A DNA stretch of 64,000 bases from Actinomycetospora chiangmaiensis DSM 45062. Lineage in GTDB: Bacteria; Actinomycetota; Actinomycetes; Mycobacteriales; Pseudonocardiaceae. The notes under the pieces were generated by a model. The model made no database searches and was not told where the DNA came from. It saw only the letters and a program-made list of their open reading frames with translations. Both the position numbers and the translations under genes were made by a program. Positions 26,746 through 34,944 of this stretch are shown here, piece after piece; the stretch's first letter is position 1, and the number at the start of each line of letters is the position of its first letter. Where the stretch lies: the NCBI RefSeq assembly GCF_000379625.1, contig NZ_KB903225.1:1-64000 (forward strand), written 5' to 3'.

Positions 26746-27294
26746 TCACACCGTCCACCCGTGTCGCAGGAGGTCGAAGACCGCGTCGACCTGCGGCGGG
26801 TCCGACCCGATCGTCGCGACGACCACGTGCGCCAACGCCCGCGCGCGCGGATCGGCCGGTTCCAGCCCGGCGTCGTCCGCGACCGCCGCCGCCAGCGACG
26901 ACTCGTAGCCCTCCCACATGCGCCGCGAGTACGCCAGCAACGACGGCGCCGCCCCGACCATCGCGACGAAGCCCTCGTACCCCGGCTCGGCCCGCCGGTC
27001 GGCCGCCGACCGGGCAAAGCGCTGCAGCGCGGTGAGCACGTCGACGTCGTCGGGGCGCCCCCGGACGGCGCCGAGCAGCCGGGCCTCCCGCTCGGCCTCC
27101 TCGTCGAAGACCAGCGACTCCTTGCTCGGGAAGTGGTTGAAGAGCGTCGTCAGCGAGACGTCCGCGGCGTCGGCCACCTCCTTCACCGTCACCGCGTCGA
27201 ACCCGCGCTCCAGGAACAGCGCGAGCGCGGCGTCCGCGATGGCGGCGCGCGTCGCCGCCTTCTTCCGTTCCCGGCGGCCCGGAGGTGAGGTCAC
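26746..27294 (-). CDS. TetR family transcriptional regulator
   Basis: 182 residues from the GTG at 27294 (VTSPPGRRERKKAATRAAI). A longer start at 27345 would run through a probable operator, so the shorter form is preferred, though its ribosome site is weak. The helix-turn-helix is clear (VTVKEVADAADVSLTTLFNHFPSKESLV). The C-terminal part (RMWEGYESSLAAAVADD) resembles acyl- or drug-responsive TetRs. It diverges from the FAD monooxygenase at 27366, which is its most likely target. Confidence 0.88.
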   Translation of the reverse strand: MTSPPGRRERKKAATRAAIADAALALFLERGFDAVTVKEVADAADVSLTTLFNHFPSKESLVFDEEAEREARLLGAVRGRPDDVDVLTALQRFARSAADRRAEPGYEGFVAMVGAAPSLLAYSRRMWEGYESSLAAAVADDAGLEPADPRARALAHVVVATIGSDPPQVDAVFDLLRHGWTV

Positions 27295-27316
27295 GGGAGC
27301 ATCGTAGCCGCACCGC

Positions 27317-27335
27317 AAGTTGAGCCGCTTCACTT
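27317..27335. promoter_or_regulatory. Possible TetR operator
   Basis: Imperfect inverted repeat AAGTTGA-GCCGC-TTCACTT between the divergent TetR and monooxygenase genes, about 20 bp upstream of the TACTGT (-10-like, 27352-27357) that precedes the monooxygenase start. Confidence 0.4.
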
Positions 27336-27365
27336 TCGTACTCACTGCGCCTACTGTTCGACGGC

Positions 27366-28457
27366 ATGACCACCCTCGCCGTCATCGGCGCCGGCCCCGC
27401 CGGCCTCACGCTCGCCCGCGTCGTGCAGCGTCTCGACGCCCCCTTCGACGTCGTCGTCCTCGACCGCGACCGCGGGCCCGACGACCGCCCGCAGGGCGGC
27501 ACCCTCGACATGCACGTCGGGTCCGGCCAGACCGCGCTCGAGCGCGCCGGTCTGCTCGACGTCTTCCACGCCGTCGCCCGTCCCGAGGGTCAGGACATGC
27601 GCCTGCTCGCCCACACCGGCGAGGCGCTGGTCGAGCTCGTCGCGGCCCCGGACGACACCGCCAACCCGGAGATCGACCGTGGTGACCTGCGGGCCCTCCT
27701 GCTCGACTCGCTGCGTCCCGGCACGGTGCGGTGGAACGCGCGGCTCGACCGCGTGGACGGGGACCTCGTGCTCGACGACGGGTCGCGGCTGGCCGCCGAC
27801 GTCGTGGTCGGGGCGGACGGCGCCTGGTCGCGGGTCCGGCCGCTGCTCTCCCCCGCGCAGCCCGCCTACTCGGGGGTCACGTTCGTCGAGTTCCGCCTGC
27901 CCGGGATCGACGTCCGCCGTCCGGACCTCGCCGCGCTCGTCGGCCGCGGCTCGATGTCGGCCCCGTACGCGAACCGGTCGCTCATCGCCCAGCGCAACGC
28001 CCGGGGCGTCGTCCGCGGGTACGCCGCCCTGCGCTGCCCGCTCGGCACCCCGGGACTCGACGACCGCACGACGCTGCTGGCGCACTTCGCCGACTACGAC
28101 GACGCGCTCACCGACCTCGTCCGCGCCGCCGACGACGGGTTCGTCGTGCGCCCGATCATGGCGCTGGACGTGCCGCACGTCTGGGAGCACGTCCCCGGGG
28201 TCACGCTGCTCGGCGACGCCGCCCACCTGATGAGCCCGTTCTCGGGCCTGGGCGCGAACCTCGCGATGCTCGACGGATCCGACCTCGCCCTGGCCCTCGT
28301 CGAGCACGGACCGGAGGGGATCGCCGCGTACGAGGACCTGATGTTCCCGCGCAGCGAGGTGGCCGCCCGCGGTGCGGCCGAGGGCATCGCGAACGCCATC
28401 GCCCCCGACGCGCCGGCCCACAGCCTGCGGCACCTGGCGCGCCTGCAGGAGGCGTGA
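27366..28457 (+). CDS. FAD-dependent monooxygenase, Tet(X)-like
   Basis: 363 residues. N-terminal FAD motif VIGAGPAGLTLARVVQR, the substrate-side GGTLDMHVGSGQ (as in Tet(X): GGTLDLHxxxGQ), DG motif VVVGADGAWSRVRP, and GD motif TLLGDAAHLMSPFSGLGANLAMLDG. Tet(X) and relatives hydroxylate aromatic polyketides, including tetracyclines. Resistance is one possible role, but most such homologues are uncharacterised. The start has a -10-like TACTGT 8 bp upstream and no Shine-Dalgarno, consistent with a leaderless mRNA. A divergent TetR suggests inducible expression. Confidence 0.85.
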   Translation: MTTLAVIGAGPAGLTLARVVQRLDAPFDVVVLDRDRGPDDRPQGGTLDMHVGSGQTALERAGLLDVFHAVARPEGQDMRLLAHTGEALVELVAAPDDTANPEIDRGDLRALLLDSLRPGTVRWNARLDRVDGDLVLDDGSRLAADVVVGADGAWSRVRPLLSPAQPAYSGVTFVEFRLPGIDVRRPDLAALVGRGSMSAPYANRSLIAQRNARGVVRGYAALRCPLGTPGLDDRTTLLAHFADYDDALTDLVRAADDGFVVRPIMALDVPHVWEHVPGVTLLGDAAHLMSPFSGLGANLAMLDGSDLALALVEHGPEGIAAYEDLMFPRSEVAARGAAEGIANAIAPDAPAHSLRHLARLQEA

Positions 28458-28533
28458 GCCGTCACGGGAACGACACACCGCGGTCACACGACCGGTTCCG
28501 CCCGCCGCGCCCGGTGCGGCACGCTCGGCGGGC

Positions 28534-29889
28534 ATGACACCCCGGGCGGACGGCACCGACGGCACGCGGCCCCGGGTGGTGATCGTCGGCAGCGGGTTCG
28601 CCGGCTACCACACCGCGAAGTCCCTGGCCCGCCGCACGCGCGGCGAGATCGACATCGTCGTCGTCAGCCCCACCAACTACTTCCTCTACCTGCCGCTGCT
28701 CCCCGAGGTCGCGGGCGGCATCCTCGAACCCCGCCGGATCGCGGTCGCGCTCTCCGACACCCTGCCGTCGTGCGTGCGCCACGCCCCGGGCGAGGTCGAC
28801 GCGATCGACCTCGAGGCCCGCGAGATCGGCTGGCTCGACCCGGAGGGCGTCGCGCACCGCACGGGCTACGACCGGCTGGTGCTCGCCGCGGGCAGCGTGC
28901 ACAAGGTGATGCCGGTGCCCGGCGTCAGCGAGTACGCGGTCGGCTTCCGGGGCGTCCCGGAGGCGTTCTACCTGCGTGACCACCTCGTGCGGCAGATCGA
29001 CCTGGCGGCGATGAGCGACGACCCCGCCGAGGTCGCCGCGCGGTGCACCTTCGTCGTGGTGGGCGCCGGGTACACGGGGACCGAGCTCGCCGCGCAGGGT
29101 CAGCTGTTCACCCGCGCCCTGGCGCGCAGCCGCGGCCTCGACCCGGACACCATGCGATGGGTGCTCGTGAGCCGCGGCCGCGTCCTCGCCGGGCTCGACG
29201 AGCACCTCTCCCGCACCGCCGACGCCGTGCTGCGCCGCCGCGGGGTCGAGGTGCACACGGACACGACGATGGACGAGGCCGCCGAGGACGGCGTGCTGCT
29301 GTCGACGGGTGAGCGCATCCCGACCCGCACGCTGCTGTGGTGCGTCGGCGTCCGGGTCGACCCGTTGATCGAGGACCTCCCCATCGAGATCGACGACGGG
29401 CGGGTCGTGGTGGAGCCGACGCTGCAGGTGCCGGGCCGCCCCGAGCTCTACGCGTGCGGTGACGCGGCCGCGGTCCCCGACCCGAGCCGCCCCGGGGAGG
29501 CCACCCCGATGACCGCGCAGCACGCCGTGCGCCAGGGCACGCTGGCCGGCCGCAACATCGCCGCGTCCCTCGGGTACGGCACGGTGCGGCCCTACCGTCA
29601 CCGCGACCTGGGCTTCGTCGTCGACCTGGGCGGGCTGCAGGCCGCGGCGGCACCCCTGAACATCCCGCTGACCGGACTGCCCGCGAAGGTGGTGGCCCGC
29701 GGCTACCACCTCGCCGCGATGCCCGGCAACCGGCTCCGCACGGCGGTCGACTGGGTCATCGAGGCCGTCCAGCCCCGCCAGAGCGCCCAGCTCGGGCTCG
29801 TCCGTTCGCCGGCGATCCCGCTCGACACGGCGTCCCCCGAGGTACCGCAGCACCACCTCGGCTTCCCCCACGCGACCCCCCGGTCGTGA
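28534..29889 (+). CDS. NAD(P)/FAD-dependent oxidoreductase, type II NADH dehydrogenase-like
   Basis: 451 residues. Two Rossmann sites: FAD in VVIVGSGFAGYHTAKSLARR and NADH in FVVVGAGYTGTELAAQG; the second FAD contact is ELYACGDAAAVPDP, followed by PMTAQHAVRQG. The segment PTNYFLYLPLLPEVAGG matches NDH-2. A C-terminal amphipathic region (LPAKVVARGYHLAAMPGNRLRTAVDWVIE) would dock it to the membrane. It would pass electrons from NADH to menaquinone without pumping protons. 76 bp follow the monooxygenase gene. Confidence 0.87.
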   Translation: MTPRADGTDGTRPRVVIVGSGFAGYHTAKSLARRTRGEIDIVVVSPTNYFLYLPLLPEVAGGILEPRRIAVALSDTLPSCVRHAPGEVDAIDLEAREIGWLDPEGVAHRTGYDRLVLAAGSVHKVMPVPGVSEYAVGFRGVPEAFYLRDHLVRQIDLAAMSDDPAEVAARCTFVVVGAGYTGTELAAQGQLFTRALARSRGLDPDTMRWVLVSRGRVLAGLDEHLSRTADAVLRRRGVEVHTDTTMDEAAEDGVLLSTGERIPTRTLLWCVGVRVDPLIEDLPIEIDDGRVVVEPTLQVPGRPELYACGDAAAVPDPSRPGEATPMTAQHAVRQGTLAGRNIAASLGYGTVRPYRHRDLGFVVDLGGLQAAAAPLNIPLTGLPAKVVARGYHLAAMPGNRLRTAVDWVIEAVQPRQSAQLGLVRSPAIPLDTASPEVPQHHLGFPHATPRS

Positions 29890-30175
29890 CCGGGCCCGGA
29901 CCGACCCGACCCGTCGTCGGGAAGGGGACGAGAACCGCCCGTAATACGGGCACCAGGGACCCCGGGTCCCGCACTCCGCGAATGATCGCGCACCGTCGAT
30001 CGACTTCTCCGGCCATTTCCGGGGTGATGGACCCACCGCCGCTTCACCGCTGTGAGCTGGGCGTTCACCCGGTCGTGGCGGAACGGACAAGACCGTCCGC
30101 CCGGTTTCGAGAAAGGCGACGATTCGTGATAGGGGCGCCTTGTTGTGGACCTCCGGAGCGATTAACGTGACGCGC

Positions 30176-30252
30176 GTAGCCGGGCAGCAACGTCTCCCCC
30201 CGACGAAATCCGGGTCACCCCCCCCAGACCCGGAGGTGTGCTGCCCGGCTAC
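30176..30252 (+). ncRNA. 6C RNA
   Basis: A 14-bp outer stem (GTAGCCGGGCAGCA 30176-30189 with 30239-30252) encloses two hairpins. The first is CGTC/GACG with loop T plus six C (30196-30201). The second is TCCGGGTC/GACCCGGA with a loop of eight C flanked by A (30217-30226). Two hairpins each with at least six loop cytosines define the actinobacterial 6C RNA family (B11 in Mycobacterium tuberculosis), a free-standing small RNA that acts on mRNAs through its C-rich loops. It occupies the 501-bp gap 29890-30390; the rest of that gap holds one iterated motif (29910-29921) and no gene that I can see. Confidence 0.88.
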
Positions 30253-30390
30253 GAACGTCCCCTCGGATCGTGGCCCGGTCGATCAGCCGCCCGTCGTGGT
30301 ATCCACGATGATGGATGCCCCGGGCGTCGGCGCCCCGTCGCCGGCCCGGGCAGCCTCCCCGCCAGTCCCCGATCCGACGAGGTGCAGCTC

Positions 30391-30699
30391 ATGGCTCTCA
30401 TGCGTCGCGTGGCCGCGCTCGGTGCCGCCGTGGCCGCGGCCCGCCAGTACGCCCGCCAGAATCCCGAGAAGGTCAACCGCTACGCCGACCAGGCGGCCGC
30501 CTTCATCGACCAGCGCACGAACGGCAAGTTCCGCCGCCAGATCGACGGTGCGCTCCGGCAGGTGCGCAAGGAGACCAGCGTCCCCGGCCGGACGGTCCCC
30601 GGGCCGAGCCAGGCCGGCCAGTACGGGCCGCAGCAGTTCCGTCACGACCCCTACCAGAGCGGCACGCAGCGCTACCCGAGCGAGCGCACCGACCGCTGA
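30391..30699 (+). CDS. Small protein resembling Rv0909/MT0933 antitoxin-like family
   Basis: 102 residues; GAGG upstream of the ATG. After a short hydrophobic Ala-rich helix, the segment NPEKVNRYADQAAAFIDQRTNGKFRRQID resembles the small proteins labelled antitoxin Rv0909 (consensus NxxKVxxxxDKAGDFxDxKTxGKYxxxID). The C-terminal third is Gln/Pro-rich and disordered. No partner toxin is adjacent, so a toxin-antitoxin role is doubtful. It lies directly downstream of the 6C RNA (about 140 bp), but on present evidence is a separate gene. Confidence 0.6.
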   Translation: MALMRRVAALGAAVAAARQYARQNPEKVNRYADQAAAFIDQRTNGKFRRQIDGALRQVRKETSVPGRTVPGPSQAGQYGPQQFRHDPYQSGTQRYPSERTDR

Positions 30700-30747
30700 C
30701 GCCGCAATTCCCGGCCCGCCGCGTCCGGGCCGGTTAGCGTGCCGGGC

Positions 30748-32739
30748 ATGCAGCCGGCCGACATCGCCCGACTCGTCTCCCCCGGCGACCCGCGGGTCTC
30801 CCCCGACGGGCGTCGGGTCGCACTCGTCGTCAGCCGGGTCGACCTCGACGCCGACCGCTACCGCACCTCGCTGTGGATCGCTCCGGTCGACGGCCGGCCC
30901 CGGCCGCTGACCACCGGCGACGGCGACGCGAACCCCCGCTGGTCGCCCGACGGCACCCGGATCGCGTTCACGCGCTCCACCCCGGGCCCCGGCGGCCGGC
31001 ACCAGCTGCTCGTGCTGCCCGTCGACGGCCCCGGCGAGGCCGTGACGCTCGTTGACCGCGGTGCCCCGATCGGCGAGCCCGCGTGGTCGCCCGACGGGTC
31101 CGCGATCGCCTTCACCTCCCGGGAGCCGCGGCCGGACGCACCCCCGTTCACCGTCGTCGGGACCCCCGACCGGACGACCGTGCCCCGCCGCATCGACCGG
31201 CTGCTGCCGAAGCTCGACGGCGAGGGCTGGATCGTCGACCGGCCGCGCGCGGTGTTCGTGGTCGCGACCGACACGCCCGCGGCCGCGCAGCTCCTCGCGC
31301 ACCACCGCTACGACATCAGTGGGCCGGCGTGGTCGCCGGACGGCCGCGAGCTCGCCGTGACGACGGTCCGCGACGAGCCCGACGCCGACCTCCGGATGGT
31401 CGAGGCGCTGCACGCCGTCGACGTCGCGTCCGGCGAGCTGCGCCCGCTCACGTCGTCGCCCACCCTCTCGGTCACCCGGCCGGCCTGGGCCCCCGACGGC
31501 ACCTCGATCGCCGTGCTCACCGAGGACGTCGCCCTGATGCCGTCGTTCGGCCGGGTCGCCCTGGTCCCGACGGCGGGCGGGGAGCCGACGGTGCTCACGG
31601 CCGGCCTCGACCGCCAGGCCGCCCCGTTCGTCGGCGGCCGGCCGCCGCTGTGGCACGGCACCGACCTCGTCCTCGCCGTCGAGGACCACGGCACGCAGCC
31701 GCTCTACCGCGTGCCGGCCGACGGGTCGAGCGAACCCACGGAGCTCCTCGGCGGCCCACGCGTGATCGTCGGGTACGACGCGGCGGGCGGCACGCTCGCC
31801 GTCTTGACGACGGGTCCGACCTCCCGCCCGGAGCTCGCCGTCGTCCGCGACGGGAAGGAGACGACGCTGTCGTCGTTCTCCGCGGCCTTCCACCGCGACC
31901 TGCCGCTCGACGCCCCCGAGCACCTCCGCGTGCCGTCGTCCGGCGGGGGCGAGATCGACGCGTGGCTGCTCCGGCCCCGCTCCGCCGCGCTGGCCGGCAC
32001 CGACGGGCGGCTGCCGCTGCTGCTCTCGGTCCACGGCGGGCCGATGACGCAGTACCCGACGGCCTGGTTCGACGAGTTCGCGATGTGGTCGGGCGCGGGC
32101 TACGCCGTCCTCTGGTGCAACCCGCACGGATCGACCGGCGACACCGAGGCCGCGCTGCGCTCCATCCGCACGCCGGAGTCGACGGAGGTCCCGGGGACCG
32201 GGTGGGGCGGGGTGGACGCCGACGACGTCCTCGCCGCCCTCGACGCCGCCCTCGCCCACGACACGTCGCTGGACCCCGACCGCGTCGGGATCCTCGGCGG
32301 CTCCTACGGCGGGTTCATGACGACGTGGCTGGTCGGCCACTGCGACCGCTTCGCGGCCGCGTGCTCGGAGCGGGCGGCGAACAACCTGCTGTCGTTGGAG
32401 TGGGGCGGGTCGGACCTCGCCGGGTACTTCCGCTTCGAGATGGGGGTCGACCACCTCGCGCGCGCGGACGTGTACCGCCGCATGTCCCCGACGTCGTACG
32501 TCGAGCACATCCACACCCCGCTGCTGATCCTGCACGCCGACGACGACCTGCGGTGCCCGCCGGACCAGGCCGACCAGCTCTATCTGGCGCTGCGGCTGCT
32601 CGGGCGCGAGGTCGAGTACTGGCGGTTCCCGGACGAGGGCCACGAGCTCTCACGCAGCGGCTCGCCGCGACGCCGGGTGCAGCGGGCCGAGATCATCCTC
32701 GACTTCTTCGCCCGGCACCTGGCGCCGGGCGTGCCGTAG
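30748..32739 (+). CDS. S9 family peptidase (prolyl oligopeptidase/acylaminoacyl-peptidase type)
   Basis: 663 residues. The N-terminal half is a WD40-like propeller with repeated WSPDG/WAPDG blades (RWSPDGTRIAFT, AWSPDGSAIAFT, AWSPDGRELAVT, AWAPDGTSIAVL). The C-terminal alpha/beta hydrolase has the nucleophile in GGSYGGFMT, the Asp in HADDDLRCPP and the His in DEGHELSRSG. The oxyanion turn HGGPMTQY is typical of acylaminoacyl peptidases. Cytosolic; trims short or N-acylated peptides. TAGCGT lies 7 bp before the ATG with no Shine-Dalgarno, suggesting leaderless expression. Confidence 0.9.
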   Translation: MQPADIARLVSPGDPRVSPDGRRVALVVSRVDLDADRYRTSLWIAPVDGRPRPLTTGDGDANPRWSPDGTRIAFTRSTPGPGGRHQLLVLPVDGPGEAVTLVDRGAPIGEPAWSPDGSAIAFTSREPRPDAPPFTVVGTPDRTTVPRRIDRLLPKLDGEGWIVDRPRAVFVVATDTPAAAQLLAHHRYDISGPAWSPDGRELAVTTVRDEPDADLRMVEALHAVDVASGELRPLTSSPTLSVTRPAWAPDGTSIAVLTEDVALMPSFGRVALVPTAGGEPTVLTAGLDRQAAPFVGGRPPLWHGTDLVLAVEDHGTQPLYRVPADGSSEPTELLGGPRVIVGYDAAGGTLAVLTTGPTSRPELAVVRDGKETTLSSFSAAFHRDLPLDAPEHLRVPSSGGGEIDAWLLRPRSAALAGTDGRLPLLLSVHGGPMTQYPTAWFDEFAMWSGAGYAVLWCNPHGSTGDTEAALRSIRTPESTEVPGTGWGGVDADDVLAALDAALAHDTSLDPDRVGILGGSYGGFMTTWLVGHCDRFAAACSERAANNLLSLEWGGSDLAGYFRFEMGVDHLARADVYRRMSPTSYVEHIHTPLLILHADDDLRCPPDQADQLYLALRLLGREVEYWRFPDEGHELSRSGSPRRRVQRAEIILDFFARHLAPGVP

Positions 32740-32746
32740 GAGCCGG

Positions 32747-33520
32747 TCAGGCGATCGCGCGGACCGGCCCGGTCGACTGAAGGGCGGCCAGTTCGAGCGC
32801 GACGGCCCGCTGGACGGCGGCCGAGGTCAGCTGCGCGATGTGGCCGCCCTCGACGACGACGTTGTGCGCGTACGGGTCGTGGCTCGACCGCCACGGCACC
32901 GCGCCGTCGGTGCGGCTGTAGATGCTGGTGAACGGCACGGCCGCGGGCCACGGCGCGCGGAGCGTGTCGCGGAAGCCCGCGCAGCAGCGGCCGGCCATGC
33001 ACCCGAGCCCGAACAGGCCGGGGACGCCGGCGGTGCCCGCGGCGGCCATCCCCCACGCCACGAGCGTCATGGACGGTGTGAGGCCCCAGCGGTCGAAGGG
33101 CGTGCCGATGGTGATCAGCTGGGCGACCGACTCCGGAGCCGCCGCGCCCACCGCCCGCCCGAACTGGCCCCCGCGGCTGTGCCCGACGAGGCGGACCGGT
33201 TCCCCCGCCTCGTCGGCGATCGTGCGGACCCGCCGGGTCAGCGAGTCGACGGTGCGCTGCGCACAGCCCAGGCCGGCGCCGAGCGTGAAGGGGTGGACGT
33301 CGTAGCCGAGGCGGGTGAGCCACCGGCCCATCGGCTCGAGGCACGGCCCCGTCTCGCACATGCCGCCGAGCAGGACGACCGGACCGCGCCCGGGGTCCGT
33401 GACCTCCTCGGCCGCCCCGACGGAGCGGTGCCGCAGGCCCGTGACCCCGACGGTCGCCCGTCCCACGTTCGCGAGGCCGAAGCCCACCATCGCGTTCCAG
33501 CCCGGGGGGCTCCACCGCAT
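32747..33520 (-). CDS. Alpha/beta hydrolase, lipase-like
   Basis: 257 residues; GGAGAG precedes the ATG. Serine hydrolase features: VVLLGGMCETGPCLEPMGRWL (lid and oxyanion strand), nucleophile in VGHSRGGQFG, Asp in SRTDGAVPW and His in GGHIAQL. This layout resembles bacterial lipase class 2/esterase proteins. No clear signal peptide; a weakly hydrophobic N-terminus could associate with membrane. Ends 7 bp from the convergent peptidase gene. Confidence 0.8.
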   Translation of the reverse strand: MRWSPPGWNAMVGFGLANVGRATVGVTGLRHRSVGAAEEVTDPGRGPVVLLGGMCETGPCLEPMGRWLTRLGYDVHPFTLGAGLGCAQRTVDSLTRRVRTIADEAGEPVRLVGHSRGGQFGRAVGAAAPESVAQLITIGTPFDRWGLTPSMTLVAWGMAAAGTAGVPGLFGLGCMAGRCCAGFRDTLRAPWPAAVPFTSIYSRTDGAVPWRSSHDPYAHNVVVEGGHIAQLTSAAVQRAVALELAALQSTGPVRAIA

Positions 33521-33564
33521 GGGACTCTCCGATCCTCGACGATCCGGGATGAGTTACCCGTGGG

Positions 33565-34332
33565 TCAGATCACGGGAAACCAGGAGAGCGCCTCGGCGAC
33601 CAGGCCGTGATCACCCACGTCGTCGCCGTGGACGACCGCGTAGCAGGGCCCGACGTCGAGCCAGGTCCGCGCCCGGGCGGCGAGTTCCCCGGTCACGCCG
33701 TAGGCCGCGGTCACCTCACGGGCGACCCGCGGGCCCGCCTGCAGGAGCGGCCAGACCAGGTCCTTCGCCGGGTCGCCGGCCCGGGCGTCGCCCCAGTCGA
33801 TGACCCCGGAGACGCGTCCGTCGTCGATCAGGACGTGGTCCGCTGACAGGTCACCGTGCACCAGGACGGAGGCGGGTGCATCGCGGATGACCGCGAGGCG
33901 TTCTCCGAGCCAGTTTCCCGTCGTGGGCGGCAGGCGCGGCACGACCTCGCTCTCGAAACGGTCGACATGCGCGTCGCGCAGGGCCGACGTGCGCTCCGGC
34001 GACGGGAGCCCCCGGCGGACCGCCGCCGCGAGGTCGACGGCGTGCAGCGCCACGAGGAACTCCCCCACCGCGGTGCCGAGCCCGGGCCCGTCGTCGGGAC
34101 CCGCGGGTCGACCGGGGACCAGCCGGTGCCGCACCGTCAGCGGGGACTCCTTCCCGACGACGGGTCGGGGCACCTCCAGCGGGAGCTGCGGCGCGAGCCA
34201 CGGCAGCAGCGTCGTCTCCGTCCGCAGCCACGGTTCGACGTCCGGGCGCCTCGCCGTGCGCTCCACCCACTCCCCGTCGACCAGCCACGCGTCGCTGTCC
34301 CAGCCGGAGCCCAGGTACTGGCGGGTAGTCAC
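33565..34332 (-). CDS. Aminoglycoside phosphotransferase (APH) family kinase
   Basis: 255 residues from the GTG at 34332. Kinase-like fold: Brenner motif VLVHGDLSADHVLIDDG (catalytic Asp and Asn-equivalent position occupied by His) and metal motif GVIDWGDARAGDPAKDL. The N-lobe has GSGWDSDAWLVDG as nucleotide loop. Members phosphorylate antibiotics or metabolites such as homoserine, choline or sugars; the substrate is unknown, and resistance should not be assumed. Confidence 0.8.
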   Translation of the reverse strand: MTTRQYLGSGWDSDAWLVDGEWVERTARRPDVEPWLRTETTLLPWLAPQLPLEVPRPVVGKESPLTVRHRLVPGRPAGPDDGPGLGTAVGEFLVALHAVDLAAAVRRGLPSPERTSALRDAHVDRFESEVVPRLPPTTGNWLGERLAVIRDAPASVLVHGDLSADHVLIDDGRVSGVIDWGDARAGDPAKDLVWPLLQAGPRVAREVTAAYGVTGELAARARTWLDVGPCYAVVHGDDVGDHGLVAEALSWFPVI

Positions 34333-34389
34333 GTCCGCTACTGTCGCGCGGTCCCTCCCCCTGTGACGAGCGTCGCGGAGAGCAGTCCG

Positions 34390-34944
34390 ATGAGCACGCA
34401 GGACACCGAGGCCGACGAGCAGGACCTCCAGCAGCGGTTGGAGTCCTCGACGGCCGGACGGGCCGCGATCAGCGTCCTGATCGTCGTGCTGCTCGGGATC
34501 GTCGCGATCGTCAACATGCCGGACTCCCTCACCAAGAACGCGCTGGTACCCGTGGCGGGCCGGATGGCGAATCTGGTCGGGCTCGACCAGGGATGGGCGG
34601 TGTACGCCCCAGCCCCACGGCGGCTGTCGACCTACCTGGAAGCGCGTGTTCTCGACCGGGACGGGACGACCACCGTGCTGCCGGCGCCCATCACGTCGGG
34701 CCTCTCGGAGTACTGGGACTACCGCTGGCAGCGCTACGCGGACACGCTGCTCAACGGGCCCGACAACGTCCCCCGCTGGGGGCCGTACGCGCGCTGGATC
34801 GCGGACGGGCAGCGGGCCGAGGGACGCCACCCGGTCATCGTCAGCCTGTGGAACATCTCCGCCGAGTCCCAGCCGCCGAGCGACGCGACGCCCCGCACGC
34901 CATGGGCGGCGCGGCAGTTCTTCTCGATCGGGGTGGGCTCGTGA
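34390..34944 (+). CDS. DUF5819-like single-pass membrane protein
   Basis: 184 residues. One N-terminal membrane helix (AAISVLIVVLLGIVAIVNM, about 26-45), then a soluble domain with GLDQGWAVYAPAPRRLSTYLEARVLDRDG, the pattern (W-x-x-[FY]-A-P-x-P) seen in DUF5819 proteins that accompany HTTM proteins. The next gene, an HTTM protein, overlaps its stop by 4 bp. The two probably form one membrane complex; biochemical role unknown. Confidence 0.65.
   Translation: MSTQDTEADEQDLQQRLESSTAGRAAISVLIVVLLGIVAIVNMPDSLTKNALVPVAGRMANLVGLDQGWAVYAPAPRRLSTYLEARVLDRDGTTTVLPAPITSGLSEYWDYRWQRYADTLLNGPDNVPRWGPYARWIADGQRAEGRHPVIVSLWNISAESQPPSDATPRTPWAARQFFSIGVGS

Noticed and set aside
27294-27345. Longer TetR start at 27345
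   Set aside because: It would run through the probable operator and overlap the divergent promoter; the 27294 start fits the family length better.
33565-34332. Antibiotic-resistance gene (aminoglycoside phosphotransferase)
   Set aside because: Only the general kinase fold is shared; the family has many metabolic members and no resistance context is seen.
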